Shown here piece by piece: positions 26,370-34,105 of a DNA stretch of 64,000 nt; the stretch's first letter is position 1; the number at the start of each line of letters is the position of its first letter. Both the position numbers and the translations under genes were made by a program. Origin of the DNA: Phycisphaeraceae bacterium (lineage in GTDB: Bacteria > Planctomycetota > Phycisphaerae > Phycisphaerales > Zrk34); assembly GCA_028282685.1 (NCBI GenBank), contig JANQHK010000148.1, positions 1 to 64,000 of the forward strand. The letters run 5' to 3'. The notes below the pieces were generated by a model. The model was not told the origin of the DNA and did no database searches. It saw only the letters and a program-made list of their open reading frames with translations.

Positions 26370-28202
26370 ATGAATAGCATCAAGTTAGTCATTTGGGATT
26401 TGGATGAGACGTTCTGGAAAGGCACGTTGTCCGAAGAAGGTATCGAGCCGATCCGCGAGCATGTCCGATTGGTCGGGGAACTGACCGACCGGGGCATCAT
26501 CAACAGCATCGCTTCGAAGAACGATTTCGAGCAGGCACGGCAGGCATTGCGGTCGCTGGGGGTCTGGGAGTATTTCGTTTTTCCCGCGATCCAGTGGGCG
26601 CCCAAGGGGACGCGGATTGCCGACATCATCGCTCAGTGCCGGTTGAGAGCGGAGAACGTCCTGTTCCTGGATGACAACCACCTGAATCTCAAGGAGGCGG
26701 GCTTCTACAATCCGGGCCTGCACACACGATCACCGGACTTCATTCAAAACATCCGCACGCACCCGGCCTTTGCCGGCAAGGACGACACGAACCACGCGCG
26801 CCTAAATCAGTACAAGATTCTCGAAACCAAGGCCGACGCCCGGCGGAACTTCAACAGCAATACCGAGTTCCTTCAATCCTCCAACATTCGCATTGCGTTC
26901 ATTGAGGATATGGCCGAACACAAGGATCGCATTGTCGAACTGCTGGGGCGCACCAACCAGTTGAACTTCACGAAAGTCCGCTCGACCGCCGAGAAAGTGG
27001 ACGCGTTGATTGCGGACCGGAACTACACTTCGGCGTTGTTACACGTCCGGGACAACTTCGGCGACTACGGCCTGGTGGGATTTTACAGTCTCCACCAGCC
27101 CACCCAGCGCCTGGAGCACTTCGTCTTCTCGTGTCGGATTTTGAATCTCGGCGTGGCGCAGTACGTGTACCACAAGCTGGGTTGCCCCGAGTTGAAAATT
27201 GTGCCGAAGGTGGCGGAACCGCTCGACGGCTCGCAACCGGACTGGATCACCGAAGTGTCGGGCGAGGAATCCGCTGATGCATTGACCCATCCGGTCCGAG
27301 CAACGCAAGCCGCCGGAATCCTGTTCAAAGGCGGGTGCGATCTGCGGCAGATGTTTTTCTATCTTCAGGGCGCTTCGCTGGCGATCGAAGAGGAGATCAA
27401 CTACGTCGCGGCGAACAATTTCACGGTTCACCGCGATCACACGCAGACGCTGCTCGATGCGCTGCTTCTGTCTCCGGAGGATCGCCGGTACGTGCAAACG
27501 TCTTCGTACATTCCCTTCGCGGACGAAGGAACCTACCGGACGCGGGTCTTCGACGTCGAGTATGACTGCCTGGTCTACAGCGTTCTGAAGGATTACACGC
27601 AGGAAATTTACGAGCACAAGACGCGCCGGCTGCGGGTGCCGTACGGTGGATACGGCAATCACTGGACCGATCCGGCCAACCATCGCCAGATTGTGGAATC
27701 CCATCGGGCGGGGGGCCGGGACTGCGTGACCGAACAGACGCTGAAAGATTTCACACAGAACTTTCGGCATGTCGGACAGATCACGCCGGGCCAGTTCATC
27801 GACAACCTGCGGCAAATCCGCAGCATGATCCCCGCGCACAAGCCGATCGTCTTCATCAACGGCTGCGAAGTCCGGCATGCCCGCACCACGGAAATCGGCG
27901 ACGTGGAGCGGCATCGAGTGATGAATGAGGCGTTGGATGCGTTCATCGCCGAAAGCGAGAACACGCATCTGCTGGATGTGCGCTGCATTGTGACCGGCGC
28001 TTCGCAGTTGACCAGCAACATCCGCCATTACGACCGCGCCGCCTACCGGCAGATGGCCGTCCGCCTGCTGGAAATACTCAACTCGGTCCTGGCCGGGGAC
28101 ATCTATCCGCGGCTGAGTGTCGATTCGCTGAACGAATCCCACGCTTCCTATGCCCGCCGAATCCTGAGAAAGTTCAAACGGCTGATGCGCATCCCGGCGT
28201 GA
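26370..28202 (+). CDS. FkbH-like HAD-superfamily protein
   Basis: About 610 residues. The N-terminal ~170 residues are a HAD subfamily IIIC domain with the nucleophile motif DLDETFWKGTL and the later motif FLDDNHLNLKEA. A GNAT-like middle part follows (residues ~150-290). The C-terminal ~300 residues are unfamiliar but end in an SGNH-like region (FINGCEVRHAR; TGASQLTSNIRHYDRAAY). FkbH-type proteins load glyceryl units onto carrier proteins in polyketide or glycan pathways. ATG 26370 is preferred over GTG 26358. No carrier protein or synthase is nearby; only a methyltransferase follows, 45 nt downstream. Confidence 0.75.
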   Translation: MNSIKLVIWDLDETFWKGTLSEEGIEPIREHVRLVGELTDRGIINSIASKNDFEQARQALRSLGVWEYFVFPAIQWAPKGTRIADIIAQCRLRAENVLFLDDNHLNLKEAGFYNPGLHTRSPDFIQNIRTHPAFAGKDDTNHARLNQYKILETKADARRNFNSNTEFLQSSNIRIAFIEDMAEHKDRIVELLGRTNQLNFTKVRSTAEKVDALIADRNYTSALLHVRDNFGDYGLVGFYSLHQPTQRLEHFVFSCRILNLGVAQYVYHKLGCPELKIVPKVAEPLDGSQPDWITEVSGEESADALTHPVRATQAAGILFKGGCDLRQMFFYLQGASLAIEEEINYVAANNFTVHRDHTQTLLDALLLSPEDRRYVQTSSYIPFADEGTYRTRVFDVEYDCLVYSVLKDYTQEIYEHKTRRLRVPYGGYGNHWTDPANHRQIVESHRAGGRDCVTEQTLKDFTQNFRHVGQITPGQFIDNLRQIRSMIPAHKPIVFINGCEVRHARTTEIGDVERHRVMNEALDAFIAESENTHLLDVRCIVTGASQLTSNIRHYDRAAYRQMAVRLLEILNSVLAGDIYPRLSVDSLNESHASYARRILRKFKRLMRIPA

Positions 28203-28247
28203 TGCGTTGCCGGGCGATCCACAGGAAGGCCATTGCCGCAGACCACC

Positions 28248-28961
28248 ATGAAAAAACTGATCGACATGACCGTGATCAAGCTGGCTCGCTACATTCAGAG
28301 CAATCTGAGGCGGAGCGAAGGGTTTTACAGACACAACCTGCACGGCGTGCTGTGGGAAAGAGCGATGTCGCAGACGGCCGACTACGTCGAGCCGCATCTG
28401 GCTGAGGCGATGGTCTTTCGCAACAAGCATGAAATCTGGGACTACACCGCCCAACAACTGGCCGACCGCACGGAAGGCATCTGCCTGGAGTTCGGCGTGT
28501 TTCAGGGCCATTCCATCAATTACATCTCCCGGCAACTGCCGCAACTGCGGTTTTGTGGTTTTGATTCTTTCGAGGGGCTTTGCGAAGACTGGAAAGGGCA
28601 TTTCCAATCGAAAGGGGCGTTCGATCTCAAGGGGAATCTGCCCTCGGTCAACGATAATGTCACCCTGATCAAGGGCTGGTTCAACCAGACCCTGCCCGGA
28701 TTCGTCGAAAAGGAATTGGCGGGCAACGAGCTGGCCATGATTCACGTCGATGGGGATACCTACGAGGCGGCGGAGATCGTCTTCCGGGAATTGAAGCCGT
28801 ATATTCGGCCCGGCCTGCTGATTCTGTTTGATGAATATCTCGGTTTTCCCGGTTGGCGGAACGGAGAGTACAAGGCATGGCAGGAACATTGTCAGGCCAA
28901 CGGTGTCTGCTATCGCTACCGGGGCTTCGCCGGAGCGCCGGCACTGGTCGAAGTCATATAA
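28248..28961 (+). CDS. SAM-dependent methyltransferase (TylF/MycF-like class I)
   Basis: About 237 residues. The SAM-binding motif reads CLEFGVFQGHSINYI, then GFDSFEGLCEDW, typical of TylF-like or 'FkbM-like' sugar/macrolide O-methyltransferases. Later HVDGDTYEAAEIVF and LLILFDEYLGFPGW match the metal-binding acidic positions of the family. It follows the FkbH-like gene by 45 nt and is probably co-transcribed, suggesting the two modify one carbohydrate or secondary metabolite. The TTG at 28233 is in frame but ATG 28248 is preferred. Confidence 0.82.
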   Translation: MKKLIDMTVIKLARYIQSNLRRSEGFYRHNLHGVLWERAMSQTADYVEPHLAEAMVFRNKHEIWDYTAQQLADRTEGICLEFGVFQGHSINYISRQLPQLRFCGFDSFEGLCEDWKGHFQSKGAFDLKGNLPSVNDNVTLIKGWFNQTLPGFVEKELAGNELAMIHVDGDTYEAAEIVFRELKPYIRPGLLILFDEYLGFPGWRNGEYKAWQEHCQANGVCYRYRGFAGAPALVEVI

Positions 28962-29085
28962 CCGGCAGGGGATTTGCAAAAACAACCGGGGTTTCATCCC
29001 ACATCGGCTGGTTGCCGGCATATGATTGTGACAAACGCGAAGACCGCGTCCTGCATCATCCTCTATCGGTTCGCGAGATTTAACG

Positions 29086-29973
29086 ATGTCCACCGCTGCC
29101 CTGACCCTGCCTCCCGCCCCGGTCGAACCCACGGTCGAAATGCAATGCATGGAGATCTGGGGCGGCATGGCTGCGGCCAACGAATACATCACCGTGCCCG
29201 GCCTGGATGCCTGGATTTACGCTCGGCCCCACGGCGGGAGCACCCACGGCGGCGATATCCACTACCTCTCGCTGTGCGGCGGAGGGAACATCAGCCGATT
29301 CATGGTGGCCGATGTCTCCGGTCACGGGCAGGGCGTGGCCGACGTCGCCGACCGATTCCGCAAGCTGATGCGCAAGCATATCAACACGCCCAACCAGTCG
29401 CAGTTCGCCAAATCGTTGAACCAGTCGTTTGGTAGCGACAGCAACGAAGGCCAGTTCGTCACGGCCCTGCTGGCGACCTATTTCGCCCCGAGCGACCACC
29501 TGGTGGTTGTCAACGCTGGACATCCTCGCCCCTTGTGGTATTCCGCCGAGAAGCATGAGTGGAGTCTTCTGGACGACCAATTGCCCTGCTGCTGCGAAAA
29601 AGTGCCCGGAACCGTGGTCAATCTGCCGCTGGGTGTGATTCCCGAAACCGATTACACCCAGTTTGCCGCACCGCTGGACAAGAGCGACATGGTGATCGCC
29701 TACACCGATTCGCTGATCGAGGCCGCCGATACCGACGGAAAACAACTCGGCGAACAGGGTCTGTTGGAGCTGGCCCGCAAGCATTGCACGGGCGAGCCGC
29801 ACACCCTGGGCGAGCGTCTGATCGATTCGGTCACCCGATACCGGCAGGGCGAGCCGTTCGAGGACGATGTCACGTTGATCGTCCTGCACCACAATGCCAC
29901 CGATCCCCCCCGTCATTCGCTGGGCGAATGGGTCCGCGTGATGGCGAAGATGGCCGGTCTGTCCCGGGTCTGA
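29086..29973 (+). CDS. SpoIIE-type PP2C serine/threonine phosphatase
   Basis: 295 residues consisting mainly of a PPM/SpoIIE phosphatase domain. Metal-binding motifs are HGGDIHY, MVADVSGHGQGVADVA, VNAGHPRPLWY and the final EDDVTLIVL. No sensory domain is attached, so input may come through a partner. SpoIIE phosphatases usually dephosphorylate anti-anti-sigma factors in partner-switching pathways; no STAS or kinase gene is nearby. One of at least two such phosphatases in the window. Confidence 0.87.
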   Translation: MSTAALTLPPAPVEPTVEMQCMEIWGGMAAANEYITVPGLDAWIYARPHGGSTHGGDIHYLSLCGGGNISRFMVADVSGHGQGVADVADRFRKLMRKHINTPNQSQFAKSLNQSFGSDSNEGQFVTALLATYFAPSDHLVVVNAGHPRPLWYSAEKHEWSLLDDQLPCCCEKVPGTVVNLPLGVIPETDYTQFAAPLDKSDMVIAYTDSLIEAADTDGKQLGEQGLLELARKHCTGEPHTLGERLIDSVTRYRQGEPFEDDVTLIVLHHNATDPPRHSLGEWVRVMAKMAGLSRV

Positions 29974-30205
29974 CCGTCCCGGTCGGGATCGAATTCCCAT
30001 AATTCGCCAAGATTCACTGGCACATTGCCGATAATATTGTATGATTAACCATCCGCCCATCCGGGCGGCAAGCTCGAACGGGCCTTATGCAAGTGATTGA
30101 CCGCCCCATCTCGATTCCAAGACCGACCCGCCGCCTGGCGAGTTCCTGTGCATGAACGGCATCTCCCCCCACACGTACAGCTTCCTGACATACACCGACC
30201 CCGGC

Positions 30206-30223
30206 GGCAGTGGGATCACTGCC
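30206..30223 (+). promoter_or_regulatory. Leader hairpin upstream of infC
   Basis: GGCAGTG and CACTGCC form a perfect 7-bp stem with a GGAT loop, ending 15 nt before the infC Shine-Dalgarno sequence. It is followed by CCCTTT. It could be an attenuator, a translation-control element, or the end of a leader transcript. No classical long T-run follows. The ~280-base stretch from 29974 has no other gene, only another small hairpin CCGCCC/GGGCGG at 30052-30067. Confidence 0.45.
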
Positions 30224-30254
30224 CTTTCCCATTCCCTCTAAGGAGAACACGACC

Positions 30255-30899
30255 ATCGCCCGAGGACGTTTTCAACGACGTGACAAAGAGACAGGCAAGC
30301 GCCTGCGCATCAACGAGCGGATTCGCATCAGCCCGGTCCGTCTGATCGACCACAACGACGAGCAGGTCGGCGTGGTGGAGACCAACGAAGCCCTGAACAT
30401 GGCCCGCGATGCCGGACTCGACCTGGTCGAAGTCGCTCCCAATTCCCGCCCGCCCGTCTGCCGGATCATGGACTACGGCAAGTGGAAGTACCAGCAGCGC
30501 AAGAAAGAGCAGAAAGCCAAGAGTCATTCCAAGCAGGCCGAGCTCAAGGAAATCCGCTTCCGACCCAAGACCGATGACAACGACCGCCGGATCAAGGTCG
30601 AAAAGTCCCGCGCTTTCATGGCCGACGGACACAAGGTGCAGTTCACGATGATCTTCCGGGGTCGTGAAATGGCCCACCGCAACATCGGCCTGGATATTTT
30701 CAAGAAGTTGGCCGCGGAGTTTGAAGACTTGGCGAAAGTCGAAGTGCCGCCGCGCATCATGGGCCGACGCATGACCATGCTGCTGGCGCCGCTCGGCAAG
30801 GCGGCCAAGGCCAAGTCCAAGCCGAAGGAAGAAGCGGCCGCGGACAAACCGCCCGCCGCGGCTCCCACCGAACCCCAGCCCAGTTCCACCGGTTCCTGA
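30255..30899 (+). CDS. infC: Translation initiation factor IF-3, apparent AUC start
   Basis: About 214 residues. IF-3 prevents subunit joining and proofs start-codon choice. The N-domain (RINERIRISPVRLID ... GLDLVEVAPNSRPPVCRIMDYGKWKY), the linker and the C-domain (KEIRFRPKTDDND ... VQFTMIFRGREMAH) are all present; the alanine/proline-rich tail of ~35 residues is extra. A strong Shine-Dalgarno TAAGGAGAA sits 9 nt before an ATC codon at 30255. The only other upstream in-frame start (GTG 30210) lies in the hairpin with no ribosome site. Non-AUG starts in infC are known and allow IF-3 to repress itself. rpmI and rplT do not follow. Confidence 0.93.
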   Translation: MARGRFQRRDKETGKRLRINERIRISPVRLIDHNDEQVGVVETNEALNMARDAGLDLVEVAPNSRPPVCRIMDYGKWKYQQRKKEQKAKSHSKQAELKEIRFRPKTDDNDRRIKVEKSRAFMADGHKVQFTMIFRGREMAHRNIGLDIFKKLAAEFEDLAKVEVPPRIMGRRMTMLLAPLGKAAKAKSKPKEEAAADKPPAAAPTEPQPSSTGS

Positions 30900-30993
30900 T
30901 TACCCCCGGATCGGCGCTGTTTGACTTGTGCAGCAGTGAAACCCGAGATTGAGAACGACTGCGCCGCGGACGCTCTCAACCCCGGATGAAATC

Positions 30994-32439
30994 TCATACC
31001 TTCACTTTCGTCCAGCCGTCCTGCAGGAAACGCCAAAGAAACAGCGCTCCGCGGACCATCAGTTCGATCGACAGACCGATCCACACCCCCAGCAGGCCGA
31101 AGCCCAGCGTGATGCCGAACAGGTAGGCCAGCGGCAACCGAACGCAAAACGTGGAGAAATAGGTGATGGCCATGGTGGTGCGGGTGTCGCCGGCGCCGCG
31201 CAGTCCGCCGCTGAGCACCATCGCCGTGACGAAGCCGATCTGCGCCCACCCGGCCACGAACAGCAGCGGGGGCGCCTGTTCCAGGAACAGCGGATCGTTG
31301 GTGACGATCATGGCCAGCCAGCGCGGGATCGTGATGAACAGCACGCCCAGCGTCACCATGATGGCCGCACCGTACACCCAGGCCCACCAGACGGCCTGAC
31401 GGGCGCGCTGCGGATCGTTGGCCCCCAGGAACTGCCCGGCCACGGTCGAGGCGGCGATGGCGAAGGCGAAGCCGGGGATGAAACTCAAGCCCTCCACGCG
31501 GATGGCGATGTTGTGCGTCCCCACGGGATTGGTCTCCATGCCCAGCTTGGCCAGGTAGCCGACGATCACCATCGTGCCGAAGGTGGGAGTCCAATGCCCG
31601 ATGCCCTCGATCAACGCAGGAAGACTGATCCGCAGCAACCGTTTGGCCATGGGCCAGTGCCACGGCAGATGGCGCGCATGCAGACGAATTCCGCCGCGCC
31701 CCTTGCTTACGAAGACCAGCAGCAACAGGCCGCCGAGCCCCCAGGCAACCGCCGTGCCCAGCGCGATACCGAACAGTCCCTGCCCGTATGCCGCCACCAG
31801 CGTCACGCTGATCGCCACGTTCACCAGGTTCACCACGAGCATGATGAAGAAGGGGGTGCGCGTGTCCCCGGCGCCGCGCAGGCAGGCCGAGCCGATGATC
31901 AGGATCGATCGTAGCGGCGCCACCAGCGCCACCATCCGCATGTACATCGTGCACAGTTCCCGCGCCTGCGGTTCGAGGAACATCACGCGGCCGGGCAGGT
32001 CGGCGAAGACATAGAACAGCACGCCGTTGATCAGTCCCCACGCCGCGGCCACCGTGATCGACTGGCCCATCGCCGATTCGGCGGAGGCGTGACGGTTGGC
32101 CCCGACCTCGCGCGCGATCAGGGCGGTCGATCCCACGCCGACCGACCCCTGCAGCAGGCCCATCAGCCAGAGGAAATAAACGGCGGCGCCGATGGCGTCG
32201 GAGGCCGGTCGCAGCTGGCCTTCGGGCAGGTGGCCGGCCAGGGCACTGTCCACGAACCAGACCAGCGCGAACATCAACTGCTCCAGCAGCGGCCATATCG
32301 CCAGCCCCAGGACCACGCGCCACAGCGGCAGGCCTTTCGGCAAGCCGGCCGGCCAGAGGGGCAGCGTCGGCTCCATCTCCGGTTCGGTGGTCGGTTCGAC
32401 CTGCTCCCAGGCCGGTCTTTCTGATTCGGGACGATCCAC
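30994..32439 (-). CDS. MATE family efflux transporter
   Basis: 481 residues with about twelve hydrophobic helices arranged as two repeats, each with the MATE pattern: VDSALAGHLPEG in helix 1 and GTMVIVGYLAKLGMETN in helix 7. MATE proteins export cationic compounds using Na+ or H+ gradients. The N-terminus carries an acidic stretch (EPTTEPEMEPTL). It is divergent from the flavin disulfide reductase, with a shared 140-nt promoter region. Substrate unknown. Confidence 0.9.
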   Translation of the reverse strand: MDRPESERPAWEQVEPTTEPEMEPTLPLWPAGLPKGLPLWRVVLGLAIWPLLEQLMFALVWFVDSALAGHLPEGQLRPASDAIGAAVYFLWLMGLLQGSVGVGSTALIAREVGANRHASAESAMGQSITVAAAWGLINGVLFYVFADLPGRVMFLEPQARELCTMYMRMVALVAPLRSILIIGSACLRGAGDTRTPFFIMLVVNLVNVAISVTLVAAYGQGLFGIALGTAVAWGLGGLLLLVFVSKGRGGIRLHARHLPWHWPMAKRLLRISLPALIEGIGHWTPTFGTMVIVGYLAKLGMETNPVGTHNIAIRVEGLSFIPGFAFAIAASTVAGQFLGANDPQRARQAVWWAWVYGAAIMVTLGVLFITIPRWLAMIVTNDPLFLEQAPPLLFVAGWAQIGFVTAMVLSGGLRGAGDTRTTMAITYFSTFCVRLPLAYLFGITLGFGLLGVWIGLSIELMVRGALFLWRFLQDGWTKVKV

Positions 32440-32510
32440 GCGCGGCTCCGAACAAAGGCGGCCATTGTATCAATACTGCCGTGGAGACGAAGACCGTGGA
32501 CGACTCGCCC

Positions 32511-32538
32511 TTGACTTGAATAATCATGAGTATATGAT
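32511..32538 (+). promoter_or_regulatory. Sigma-70-like promoter with overlapping palindrome
   Basis: TTGACT (32511-32516), a 16-nt spacer, and TATGAT (32533-32538) form a good promoter for the flavin disulfide reductase. The palindrome ATCAT-6-ATGAT (32523-32538) covers the -10 box, as a repressor operator would. The surrounding 50 bases are strikingly AT-rich. Confidence 0.65.
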
Positions 32539-32579
32539 ATATTGATATGTCCGGATGGTTCACAAGAAAGGAGACCGTC

Positions 32580-33998
32580 ATGGCGGGTAAGAACCGATAC
32601 GATGCGCTGGTGATCGGGCTGGGGCCGGCGGGGATGGCCGTTGCTGCGATGGGGGCCGAAATGGGGCTGAACGTGGCGGCCGTCGAGTCGAACAAAATCG
32701 GCGGGGAGTGCATGAACGTCGGTTGCATTCCCTCCAAGGCGCTGCTGCGCGCCGCCGGGCTGCGCCATGCGGTCTCTCGCCTGCCGGATTTTCAATTCCC
32801 ACCGCAGCCGATGCCCCAGGTGAACAACCCGATGCCGATGATCCGCGAGGCGATCGGGTATATCAACGACAACAAGACCTCCAGGATGTTCGACAAGGTG
32901 GACCTGCGCCTCGGCCGGGGCGCAGCGCACTTTGTGGATCCGCATACCGTGGCCGTGGGCGATGAACGGCTCAGCGCCCGACGAATCTTCATCGCCACCG
33001 GAACGCGCCCCGCGGCGCCGCCCATTGCCGGTCTCGATGCGGTCGACTACCTGACCAACGAAAACCTGTTCCGGATCGAGGCCATTCCCGAATCGATGAC
33101 GATCATCGGCGGCGGTGCGATCGGCTGCGAAATGGCCCAGGCCTTCGGTCGACTCGGCTGTCGCTGCTCCATCGTTCACATGGACGAGCACCTGGTTCCG
33201 CTTGGCGATCCCGAGGCCGGGCAACTGCTTGAGGAGGCCTTGCGGCAGGAGGGGATTGCCGTCTACAACGGCCGGAAGATCGAGCGCGTAGAGCCGGACG
33301 CACAGGGCGTTGCGCTGCTGACCGATCGGGGCGAGCGCATCGTTTCACAGAAATTACTGGTCGGGGCGGGTCGACGGATCGACCTGGAGCCGTTGCAGCT
33401 TGGCAAGGCGGGCGTGAACTACACCCGGCGCGGCATCACCGTCGACAAAACGTTGCGGACGAATCGGCGACACATCTATGCCGTGGGCGATTGCAACGGT
33501 TATGCCCAGTTGTCTCACGCGGCGATGCACCAGGGAATGATCGCACTGATCAACGCCATGCTCCCGGGCCCGATGAAGCGGGATTTTCGAAAGTTCGTCG
33601 TGCCGTGGACGGTCTTCACCACGCCGCAGCTCTCCGCAGTGGGGCTCAGTGAAAAGCAACTGCGGGAAAAGGGCATCCGGTACCGGACCATCCGCGTCAA
33701 CCACGGCGATTACGGCGCGGCCATTGCCGAGAAAGTGGAAACCGGCTTCGTGAAGGTGTTCGCCTCCGCGGCCGGGCGGATTTACGGCGCCAGCATCGTT
33801 GGCGAGGGTTCGGGAGAGATGATCAACGAGTGGGCCCTGGCGATCCAGAAGAATATCCGCCTGCACGATGTGATGCTGCTGCAACACTCGTTTCCGACGA
33901 TGGGCTTCCTCTCCAAACGCGTCGCCGAAACGTGGATGATGGGTCTGATGAAGTCGCCGCGTCTGCAGCGCTGGGCGCAGCGGATGTACCGGTGGTAA
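32580..33998 (+). CDS. Pyridine nucleotide-disulfide oxidoreductase (dihydrolipoamide dehydrogenase/mercuric reductase type)
   Basis: About 472 residues. The FAD motif VIGLGPAGMA near the N-terminus, the redox-active pair C44/C49 in GGECMNVGCIPSKALL, the NAD(P) motif IIGGGAIGCEMAQAFGRLG, the second FAD motif IYAVGDCNG and the dimer-interface HSFPTM are all present. The mercuric-reductase vicinal C-terminal cysteines and N-terminal metal-binding domain are absent, and no mer or lipoyl-complex genes are nearby, so a general NADH- or NADPH-linked disulfide or quinone reductase is the best description. The ATG at 32580 follows AAAGGAGACC; an earlier TTG/ATG frame lacks a ribosome site. Confidence 0.87.
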   Translation: MAGKNRYDALVIGLGPAGMAVAAMGAEMGLNVAAVESNKIGGECMNVGCIPSKALLRAAGLRHAVSRLPDFQFPPQPMPQVNNPMPMIREAIGYINDNKTSRMFDKVDLRLGRGAAHFVDPHTVAVGDERLSARRIFIATGTRPAAPPIAGLDAVDYLTNENLFRIEAIPESMTIIGGGAIGCEMAQAFGRLGCRCSIVHMDEHLVPLGDPEAGQLLEEALRQEGIAVYNGRKIERVEPDAQGVALLTDRGERIVSQKLLVGAGRRIDLEPLQLGKAGVNYTRRGITVDKTLRTNRRHIYAVGDCNGYAQLSHAAMHQGMIALINAMLPGPMKRDFRKFVVPWTVFTTPQLSAVGLSEKQLREKGIRYRTIRVNHGDYGAAIAEKVETGFVKVFASAAGRIYGASIVGEGSGEMINEWALAIQKNIRLHDVMLLQHSFPTMGFLSKRVAETWMMGLMKSPRLQRWAQRMYRW

Positions 33999-34029
33999 TC
34001 CGGGCCGGGGGGCGGTGGAGGCGCTTTCG

Positions 34030-34058
34030 TTGAGGGTTTGCGTGAAGCGGGTTATAAT
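34030..34058 (+). promoter_or_regulatory. Promoter of the NRAMP-like gene
   Basis: TTGAGG (34030-34035) and a perfect TATAAT (34053-34058) are separated by 17 nt, 47 nt before the start codon. Confidence 0.65.
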
Positions 34059-34105
34059 CCCCGCCACTTCTCTGCGCGTCCAAACCTTCATTACGGGAGC
34101 ACGCC

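Noticed and set aside
27039-29192. A 717-codon minus-strand frame opposite fkbH and the methyltransferase
   Set aside because: Antisense to two genes with recognisable motifs; no signal, domain or ribosome site.
30210-30254. GTG start of infC at 30210
   Set aside because: It is inside a hairpin, has no ribosome site, and places the strong Shine-Dalgarno sequence within the coding region; the ATC at 30255 fits known infC starts.
32523-32538. Named ArsR-type operator
   Set aside because: The palindrome is real but no ArsR-family gene is adjacent, so the regulator cannot be named.
30524-32737. A 737-codon minus-strand frame covering the MATE gene and part of infC
   Set aside because: It overlaps the MATE gene in another frame and infC antisense; the arginine/glycine-rich translation is typical of a shadow frame.
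32580-33998. Mercuric reductase with a mer operon
   Set aside because: No MerR, MerT or MerP gene, no N-terminal metal-binding domain and no C-terminal cysteine pair were seen.
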